Below are positions 55,922 to 64,000 of a DNA stretch of 64,000 nucleotides, in pieces; position 1 is the first letter of the stretch; each line of letters begins with the position of its first letter. The translations under genes were made by a program, and so were the position numbers. The notes below the pieces were generated by a model. The model worked only from the letters and a program-made list of their open reading frames with translations, was not told where the DNA came from and searched no databases. The DNA comes from Spongospora subterranea f. sp. subterranea (taxonomy: Eukaryota; Endomyxa: Phytomyxea; Phytomyxea; Plasmodiophorida), in the NCBI GenBank assembly GCA_049724395.1, contig JAUGWO010000148.1, forward strand, positions 1 to 64,000. Reading direction: 5' to 3'.

Positions 55922-58419
55922 CTAATGAATGTATTTCAAAAACGCAGATGAGTAGTACAATCTGTTAGCATACCCAGATACAGCAAGGTGCAGCAAGATC
56001 TTCTGACAATCCATTGTACTAAATGTCTTCTTGTCCAAGAGCACGTGTGGCGGGAACTTAAGCTCTTCCGAACCAATACCTCGCCACGCGTCTGATAATT
56101 GCTTAATAGTCATGCATTGCTTTGATGAACGCAATTCCGCCAATAACTTCTGGACGCTATCAGTTAATTCAACCCTCGTCAACGTATTCGGATCTCTAAG
56201 GCAACTAAATGAATGTTGAAATCAATTAAAACGTTCTAGCTTGCAGACTGAATAAAAAAAGTCAACTATTACTTATCACAGTATTTCCCACACGAGTCCG
56301 GAAGACTGGATTCCCCGAAATGCCGCTCAAGCAGTACATGCCTACAAGTCCTCAAATCAAGGCAAAATCCGAGCATCTCGATTAATTGCAGCTCATCTAT
56401 AGATAGACCTTATATCAAAACCAACTTATCAGTGGCGATTCGACTGTAAATTGTACACACTGTTATGGCCTTCGACGCCCATAGCGGCGATACGCAACGC
56501 GTCTTGAGGACTATAATAGATAACGGAGACAGCAGGTTGGCGATCGCGACCGGCTCTGCCAGATTCCTGATAATATCCAGACAAAGACTATGGCAGAACA
56601 TGGACCTCGTTAGGATTTGTTGAACGAAAGTGAAACAGAGACGGCAGTCACCTTGGATATTGACTGATGGATGACGAAGCGTACGTCAGCTTTTGATACT
56701 AGACGAAGCAACTGATTAGAATAGTGACATCGACATACCCTTGGCCAATTGTGTATCAGTTATTGATTACCTCCCATTCCAAACGCAATCTACAGATAAG
56801 GTTGGTGAGTGAGGATGTAGACGAAAATGACAGGTATTACAGTTGCCACCACAATCTGTATGGCGTTAGATTGCCATTGACTATACACGGATTCCCTAAT
56901 ATTGCTATCAAGGCCTGCGTGATAGCATGCACAGCTGATACCCAAGTCGATAAGGTTGCTGCAGATGCTCTCACAATCCTGATGTCAGACACAAATGAGA
57001 AAATATGATAACTGTAAAGATACGGAGCACCTTCTTGCTCAACGCGTATATGATTCCACTTCCCTGGATAAACCGCGGATCCTCTGATACTAGCGACGCT
57101 ATCTGGGACCCAAGCTCTGATGCGTTTTTGGGCTTCATCTGAACCTGATGGAGCAAGTTGAAAAGAGTCGTGCAAACTTTATAGAATAAGTTGACCTGAT
57201 AAAAAATATTGGGCCGATCACAGGATTGGCGGAATATGACAGTATTGGGCAGTAAACACAATATAGTTCGGATATCATTGGCGGTCTTATCATCTGAAAT
57301 TGGAAATGGACATGAGAACGGGGAAAATAATTATGGGAATAGAAATGAACCAACCAGCTGTTGCAGTCAATGCAGTGATACAGATATCCGGGTACAATCT
57401 CCTGAGCATGCTTAGTTTCCTAAAATTGCAATGACACCATATAAAGAGAGAAAAACGTGTCAATGACTATCAAACAACCTGTAATCAGGCCGGAAATCAT
57501 GGCCCCATTGCGAGCAGCAATCTATCATGAACAATCAATGGAGCAGAGAAGCAGGAGCTGATTTTGTTACGAGCTTCATCAATGACGATACGAGCCAGCT
57601 TCCCTTGACCGCATGCGGTTGAGAGATGTCGTTGCAAAGTTTTGGACTTGATGAGCAGCTCAGGAGAGACGTACAATAGGGAAAGAGAGCCCTATAACAG
57701 AGGGAGGTGATGGATAGGGGAATTCCACATGGGCAGAGTAGGGAACTGACCTGCCCTATGCTCTCGTATATATAGGAGGAAGACTCCTTGGATGTGTCGC
57801 TCCCCAGCCTTGCCGCCCTAATATCCAGCGCCTGCAGCTGATTCACCTGGAAAAGGAAGAAGGTTGTAGAGGAACAAGGCAGGGCGATATAGAGCACGAA
57901 CCTGATCGTGCATTAATGCGATAAGAGGGGATATAACCAGAGTTAACCGATTAGGATATAGCAATGCGGGCAGTTGGAAGCACAAGCTTTTACCAGATCC
58001 AGCAGGTAAGAACACCATACAATCAATCCCTGATAAAACACAATCACAGATCTCCTTCTGCATTGGTCTCCAGTATAAGATGTGGAACTTGTGAATTCTA
58101 GTCTCTTCGAGTATCTTAGACCATGGATATGTTGATATGACCCCATCAGTTCTTGTAAACTGTAGTTGATTTTTCTCCTGCGTCTTCCTGTTTTCTGCCT
58201 GAACATACTCCTTTAATAGCTCTAAAATAGGATATAACAGTTTAGTGTGTTGATTAAGGGCAATCACTGCAGGATTCTAATACGTTCAAGATCAGCAATC
58301 CGACATTGCCGCACATATATCTCGTCTTTCAACTGCAAAAGCTCCCGTCTTATTAACTCCTTTTCCTTTGAGTTGTCATCTATGTCGTCATCACTGGTCA
58401 AATCTACCAGATTTGACAT
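55922..58419 (-). CDS. RECQ1: RecQ1-type DNA helicase
   Basis: A 3'-5' DNA helicase for replication-fork and recombination repair. The first exon encodes [20 protein letters not shown] then a coiled coil ([20 protein letters not shown]), as in animal RECQL. Splicing leads to LLKEYVQAE. Motif I reads [17 protein letters not shown] (the usual threonine is alanine), followed by [16 protein letters not shown]. An intron splits motif II; joining gives [28 protein letters not shown] lies near 57220 and [11 protein letters not shown] near 57060. [18 protein letters not shown] is at about 56550, and [13 protein letters not shown] with CGKYCD is the zinc subdomain. The last segment ([20 protein letters not shown]) is an RQC winged helix ending at 55922. 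About nine short introns. Divergent from ELG1. Confidence 0.88.
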
Positions 58420-59424
58420 TGGCTTTGTCGTTTATACTCCAGAATGAATATCTTTATCAACACTGAGATACAGTACTAAATCATAATCATGTCATGTCAA
58501 TGTAGTACAGCGGTGGAGTAACAGTCGTGCACGCAAATATTCCAGTTTTGCTGTTCGCAGGCCGCTCCCACTGCGTGCCTGGCTGCTCCCACTGGCATTA
58601 TCATTGCGTTGTGACTTGTGAGGTGACTGCATGCTAACGTGATTGGCAGGCGCAAAAATAAAAAAAATACTGTTTGCAAAGGTTTATCAAAGGAGTACTA
58701 CGTAGGAGAATGCTCAGATATAAAAACATCAGATTCTTGTCGACATCATTTCTAGTGAAAATTTGTTAATGCTTCCCATGCGCTTTGCATGAATAACAAC
58801 AACTCGTTGTCGACTATAATTTTGCCGATTGGTGATAAGTTACGATAGGTGTGCTTCTTGGCTCGTGATAGATATCTGATCTGCAGCAGCTACCAAGCAC
58901 ATTCGATCAAGTTATTGTGATGATTTACTAGCAAATGGGCACTGTTGCTACGCGACCATCCATGATTACACAGCACAGATTCAGAGCCCTGACGATTGGA
59001 GATACGCGATGAAATGTGACGCCGATAACATGAACGAGTGCCGTGGTCAATTCTCTTCACCGTCAGGCGCTCACCGAGTCATCCCCTGGACAGAGTTGTG
59101 CTCCGCCTGGGCCAGACGTGCGCAGCCTTCTTGATGAAGTTCAAATCAACGCCTTTTCAACCAACGGTTATCGTAATGTACACACAGTTTTAAAAATGGC
59201 GGGTCAATTAACGGCAAGGGAGTAAATACATCCAATAGTGATGGCACTACAGTCCCCACGACCACCATACCCATCAAACAACATCCATTGATGCTCACCA
59301 TCTCGCCTCTGACTACACCCGACCAGAAAATATCTCCCTTCACCTAGGGCGGTGTTCCGTCACTTTCGTCCTATCACATACACGATTGCTTGTTCCGACC
59401 GCCATCAGCGTGTGATTGATTGTG
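58420..59424. other. 1-kb divergent intergenic region between RECQ1 and ELG1
   Basis: No gene is recognised. It must contain both promoters. A short plus-strand frame at 59043-59225 is unremarkable. Confidence 0.5.
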
Positions 59425-61436
59425 ATGAAGCAATCATCCATTAAATCGTATTTTGGTGCCAAAAAAAGTAATGAGTCTAAAACTGAAGTAGACAGGGTAA
59501 AGGATTCACCTAATAATCATGACTGTGTTTTAATATCTGATGACGATAACGGTAATATTTTCCCATTCCAATACAACATGTCCCTGATATGAATCGCCTC
59601 ACCAGGAGCGGTTACGATCCCCATAACCTCTAGCCCTCTATTACTGCCCACCAGGACCACCGCTCCCCTGCGTCCTCCCACCAGATCCTCACCCGCCCCT
59701 TTATCTATGCCGCCTCCCGATACCCGCTTTACCAATGGTCCAGATAATAAGGCTCCCGTCGAGAAGATGGTCAATGATTATATATCCTCGATCAGCGGCC
59801 GTCAGTTATGCGATTATGTCCCTTCCCTCTCCCCTGCCCATATCGCCAAGGGTCTGTGTCGAGGACTATCAACAGCTAATGGCCCTCGTAGATCCCAGTT
59901 ATGGTCTAAGACCTTTAGCGACATTAGAGGGTACCTGGGGATAGAGTCGATAAGATGATGAAGGCGTGGGTTGGAATGTTCACAACACCTGATCCGGATA
60001 GGGTTGATCCAGATATAATGGATCAGCTTGACGATATTAAGGTTGTCAATAGTGATGATCGTGGACGACAACAGGACTGGATTGTTGATGATAGCGACTC
60101 TGATATTGATCAGGAGTCGCAGCGAATTTGCCCCGTTATGATATTGGAAGGCGCTACGGGAACTGGCAAAACCTCGTCGGTACATGCGTCGTTAGCCGCT
60201 CTGAATAATAATCATCATGGCGTTCTTGAGATAAACACGTCGCAGCGTAGACGGTACGCTGATATCATGAAGCAATTCAAAGAGGCGACACAGTCTCATT
60301 GGATTGATCATATCAATATATCTGCTGATAAGAGTTGTGCTAAGACGAAGAACTTGAAAAAGCAAAAACGTACGAAAAAGTCTAAAATGGTGACCGATAA
60401 TAAGAAACATTCGGTTATCCTAATAGATGATGTTGATATTGAATTAGAGGACGATATGGGTTAGGGTCGATTATATCTCATGTGGTTTTTGGTGATTGAT
60501 GGTGATCTTTATTATAGGATTCCATCGCGGCATCATATCCCTGTCTAAACACACCCGTCAACCGATCGTCCTGACCTGCGCTTCTCTCCCTGATCATATC
60601 CGCTCAGGCCTATCGAATGGCTATTACTCCCTGGAAATGGCCCAGCCTCATGACGCCACTCTCTCCTCCCACCTCATCCTAATCTGCATAGCTATGGCAG
60701 CGGTATCTCTTCCTTCCTCCACCGATCTCCTCCGTTGTTTAGCCTATTCCCATTACGATATTCGCTCCGTTCTTAACCATCTTCAGTTCTGGCTCCCGAC
60801 TCGCCCTGATCTTATGTTCAGCATTACTAAGGACCTTGTATATTCCTGTTTATCATCTCCTCGCACCGATCTCTATCCTCATATCGCTGGCCTCACCAAT
60901 ATCCCTGTCAATTATCTCATATCCAGCCCTAGACACGCCGATCGTGCCCGCCTTGCACATCATTTTATTGATATCGAACGTCCCGACACTCTTCATTCTC
61001 ATTATCTGACTCTGATGGATAAGGAAGAGATGATGCCCGTTCAGTCCATAATATGCAATCTTTGAGCAGTGTTGCAGACGGGTTAAGCATAAGTGATGTG
61101 TTGAGCAGACCATTTGACCGGTTTGTTGACCTGGCTGTACATCATGATGCCTGCTCATTACGATCGTGGATAATATCGGCTTCTATGTTATCAAATCAAA
61201 ATAGTGATCATCTTCATCACTTATCGCTGCATTGCTCCCTTCCTAGCCCCGATACCACTTCTCTCACTGAATTGTGGAGCCAACTCACTCCATCACATCC
61301 ATTGTCGAAACAACATCCATCTTCCCAATCATTCATAACCGATACTGTATCTGCATTGAGGATCATATCGAATGAGGACAAAAAGAAGGAAGACCAATAC
61401 GAATCAGGAAGGCTGAAAAGGAGGAGGTTGACATAA
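59425..61436 (+). CDS. ELG1: ELG1/ATAD5-like PCNA-unloading AAA+ protein
   Basis: Large subunit of the alternative RFC complex that unloads PCNA. The start MKQSSIKSYFGAKK contains a PIP box (QSSIKSYF). Exons 59425-59551, 59606-60459, 60518-60979 and 61045-61436 join to 611 codons if one base is added in the G run at 59937-59940. That fix links QLWSKTFSDIRGYLG to DRVDKMMKAWVGMF. Walker A is EGATGTGKTSSVHAS, then EINTSQRRRYADIMKQFKEA and TQSHWI, characteristic of ATAD5. Walker B is VILIDDVDI, and TRQPIVLTCASLP is sensor 1. The last intron uses the donor GTCCCG and joins to MQSLSSVADGLSISDVL. The protein ends in a basic KRRRLT. The middle N-terminal region is Pro/Thr-rich. It is shorter than animal ATAD5 (about 1800), nearer to fungal Elg1. 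Confidence 0.85.
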
Positions 61437-61797
61437 ATTCAATTGACTTCACCATTCACACTAATCTTATTTATATATGATAATATAGGTTTCAAGCATA
61501 TCTCGAAAACAGAGTCGCTACCTCAGGAGTTGAATGGTTAAAGCAACAGCAATGGACATCTACAACAATCGATACCTAATAATTTTTAAAGAATGATTTT
61601 GACTCTAAAGTTTCAATATTTATCATGTTTTTTACTTCATCGTGACTCTGCTGTAATCGTGCAAAACCATGACAATTGGATGGAAGATATTTTTGATACT
61701 TATTTGGTGCCCTGAATCTAAATTGATCGCCAGTAATATCTGGTAATCGGTCCTGATTATTCACAAGTAAACTGTAGTGGAATCGCTCGTCAGAAAG
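61437..61797. other. Intergenic region before the kinase
   Basis: A/T-rich, with no open frame of note. Probably the ELG1 3' UTR and kinase promoter. Confidence 0.55.
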
Positions 61798-63460
61798 ATG
61801 GGGGCCCTTCTGACTTGTGCCCGGTCAGATCCACACGATGTGCATAAGCCATTCTCTGAACAGTACCAACTGGGTTCTGAGCTTGGCAAAGGGCATTTCG
61901 CCACAGTCAACGTGTGCACAAATAAGAGATCTCAGAGCAAATATGCTGTGAAGATTATCAATAAGAGAAGAGTGACCAATCCAATGGCCATGAGAGAGGA
62001 AGTTGCTGTATTACGGCGAGTTGGAAAACACAGGTTTTGTGTTCATCTGTTTGAGGTCCACGAAGACGAATCGAATTTCTATCTGGTGATGGAGTTATGT
62101 ACCGGCGGCGACCTGTTCTCCCGTATTGTGGATTATGGTAGCTATTCCGAAAAAGATGCAGGGAGAACTTTATTTCAGCTAGGGACAGCTTTAGACCATA
62201 TCCACAAACAAGGAATCACTCATAGAGATCTCAAGGTTGTCACATCTTGATCATCGTTTTTCATGGCAAATCGACTGATTAACTTTCGGTGGCAATAGCC
62301 GGAAAATATATTGCTTTCGACAAACATGGTCGATTCGGACCTCAAAGTTGGCGATTTTGGTTTATCTAAGATATTAGATAGTAATCAAGCTGTCATGAAG
62401 ACGAGTAAGGATTGTTTTGACTGATTTTGCATTAATTCTTACCTAATTTCTAACGCCTTTGTGCGAATTGTTTTGATAGTATGTGGTACATGGGCATATT
62501 GTGGTAAGTGACGCTATTCAATACGGAATCGCATCGTATCGCATTACCAAACTCACCCATTCGTTTTGACTTTATATTAGCGCCTGAGGTCATTGAGCAG
62601 AAGCCATATACAAATCTGGTTGATAACTGGACCTTGGGCGTACTGATGTTTATATTGTAAGTTTGATGAACTTGACAAAAAAATGAAGAGTTGAGATGAT
62701 CTAACATGACGTTGGTTGTTATAGGTTGAGTGGGGTTAGTATATGATTATGATATGATATAATAATCATCATCTTAACCACCGTTGTTGCAGTATCACCC
62801 ATTTGATGACTTTGGGGACCTTCCTGAACCTGAACTATTAGAGCGTATTGTCGCGTGTCAATATAACTTTAATGATCCGGTGTGGAATGAGATAAGTGAT
62901 CCTCGTAAGGATATTTCATCTTCATCCTAATTGATGTGCAACGTCCTAACGGTTTTACTTAGCAAAGCACATAATACGATCGCTACTTAAGCTGGTTCCC
63001 GAGCAGAGGATGTCCTTAGAAACATTCTTATCCCATCCCTGGATTAATGGGGCAATCACTAATGTAGCTCCATTGAAAGGTACTCTGACGAGGATGCAGA
63101 GCTTCAACAGCGGCAGGCGAGGAAAGGTGGGATTCGTTGGTAAACCTGATCCGCTCCGAACATATTCTGAAATTAAAGTAATAGACTGGATTATTATCCC
63201 AATGTAGTACAACTACATTTGATATTGAACCCAGCCAAGAGAGCAAAGCTAATTTTGCCTCTGGTATTGCAAAAAGACGTATATCAGAATCTGATGAAGA
63301 TTTTGATGATGGAAAGATGCCTGGTACCGGAGGGGGTGACGAATCAGAAGGGAAAGATGGAGGAACAGTTGGACATACAGTGCAGTTCGGATCGGTTGTA
63401 GGAGGTGATCGAACAGATGATGGTGGTGATATCAACAATATGGTATCGGTGTCAAATTAA
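61798..63460 (+). CDS. CaMK-like Ser/Thr protein kinase with N-myristoylation motif
   Basis: Eight exons (61798-62235, 62299-62404, 62480-62503, 62581-62656, 62725-62734, 62793-62904, 62963-63126, 63185-63460) give 401 residues in frame. The fifth exon is only 10 nt. The first ATG gives MGALLTC, an N-myristoylation/palmitoylation context. The kinase domain is complete: GKGHFATV glycine loop, YAVKII lysine, HRDLKPENIL, DFGLSKIL, TICGTWAYCAPEV, LSGYHPFDDF, RMSLETFLSHPWI. The activation-loop pattern and the PWI end fit the CaMK/PSKH group, although no calmodulin site is evident. The C-terminal tail is acidic and Gly/Asp-rich (RISESDEDFDDGKMPGTGGG). The last donor may be GTGGGA or GTTGGT (the latter adds three residues). 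Confidence 0.88.
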
Positions 63461-63496
63461 CAGAAAAAACAATTAGCACAAGGTGATGACGACTAA

Positions 63497-64000
63497 TTGA
63501 CTGGCGATGAGGCGCTGGATCTTAATAACCATAATGATATTGACTGTATTGACCCAGCTAAAGGAGCTGGTTATTTACTGTCTAGTAGTAATAAACGGGA
63601 TCTGTTTATCTTCATTGGCAGACTGGCACAATACTATCTGATTGGAATAGACTTCGACGGTGGGATCAGGTTATTGGCTCAATCTGTCAACTGCTGTCTG
63701 CAGACTTTACCCAACATCAGTTCAAAGGTGTTTTCTATGTCAATACAATGAGGATTGATGGCGGTTCTCATGAGTACGGCGCTGCTGGTGTTAATAAACA
63801 TTTTCCGGGAACACCGACGTATTCATGGGACCGATATTCTCCTCAAGTTGTGCGTTGGCTGCAGAAAACGAACAGCTTCAATCCTGGAACACCGTTGAGG
63901 CTCGCCATATCGAACTGGAGTTGTGCGTTGGCCATATCGAACTGGAGTTGTGCGTTGGCTGCAGAAAACGAACAGCTTCAATCCTGGAACACCGTTGAGG
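63497..64000 (+). CDS. Partial gene at the window edge, unrecognised
   Basis: A frame near 63497 reads DIDCIDPAKGAGYLLSSSNK. A second frame from about 63630 reads WNRLRRWDQVIGSICQLLSA and then FYVNTMRIDGGSHEYGAAGV and YSWDRYSPQVVRWLQKTN without stops to the window end. The two need an intron near 63640 to join. The codon pattern looks genuine but I do not recognise the family. The last 155 bp repeat internally, so the C-terminal part of this reading may be an assembly artefact. Confidence 0.4.
63846..64000. repeat. Direct repeat at the window end
   Basis: 63846-63900 and 63946-64000 are identical over 55 bp at an exact 100-bp offset. Between them a 27-bp unit starting CATATCGAACTGGAGTTGTG is present twice in tandem (63906-63932, 63933-63959). 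The repeat runs to the final base. Confidence 0.9.

Noticed and set aside
59920-59960. Programmed ribosomal frameshift in ELG1
   Set aside because: No slippery heptamer followed by a stem or pseudoknot was seen; a missing G in a homopolymer is simpler.
61020-61070. Second frameshift in ELG1 near 61050
   Set aside because: A 65-nt intron (60980-61044, donor GTCCCG, acceptor TTCAG) joins the frames in phase, so no lesion is needed.

Overview
This is nuclear DNA from a eukaryote, probably a single-celled opisthokont or early-diverging fungus-like protist. The lineage is inferred from gene content only and is weakly supported. Genes use the standard code with all three stop codons. They are interrupted by many very short introns (about 45-80 nt, occasionally longer), often with CTAAC/CTGAC/TTAAC-like branch points and TAG or CAG acceptors. 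There is no operon structure and there are no ribosome binding sites. I reconstructed many splice junctions by hand; where the joined frame was counted, its length is a multiple of three.

Layout. 1-2.5 kb: degenerate sequence and a 117-bp tandem repeat. 2.5-9.5 kb: a divergent pair for two RNA polymerase I subunits, RPA1 (minus) and RPAC1/AC40 (plus). 11.6-18.9 kb: MMS19, a UBZ-like zinc-finger protein, and a DHX37/Dhr1-type DEAH helicase. 19-24.8 kb: cullin-3, an AN1/A20 zinc-finger protein and an ArfGAP. 24.8-28.6 kb: gene-poor, with a 57-bp tandem repeat and an inverted repeat. 28.6-34.5 kb: ribosomal protein eL30, a 2OG-oxygenase-like protein lacking its iron ligands, mitochondrial enoyl reductase (MECR) and LYAR. 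37.1-40.7 kb: an LRR/Thr-rich/single-TM surface protein built of one-LRR exons, then UNC50. 40.7-46.4 kb: transposon remnants and several inverted repeats. 46.4-53.9 kb: a divergent DHHC-type palmitoyltransferase, an mL45/Mba1-like mitochondrial protein, a hairpin element, a methionine-synthase-reductase-like protein without its flavodoxin domain, and an unrecognised helical protein. 55.3-63.5 kb: a RecQ1 helicase, an ELG1/ATAD5 clamp unloader and a CaMK-like kinase. The last 0.5 kb holds a partial gene and a repeat that runs into the window edge.

Themes. Ribosome production is well represented (RPA1, RPAC1, DHX37, eL30, LYAR), as is genome maintenance (MMS19, RECQ1, ELG1), but the genes are dispersed and individually transcribed. 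The most unusual items are the symmetrical one-repeat-per-exon LRR gene, the flavodoxin-less MTRR homologue, the apparently dead 2OG oxygenase homologue, the transposon-like block with a possible cysteine-protease module and 308-bp inverted arms, and a perfect 111-bp inverted repeat. A few single-base frame breaks (ELG1, the 2OG protein, possibly RPA1) may be sequencing errors.
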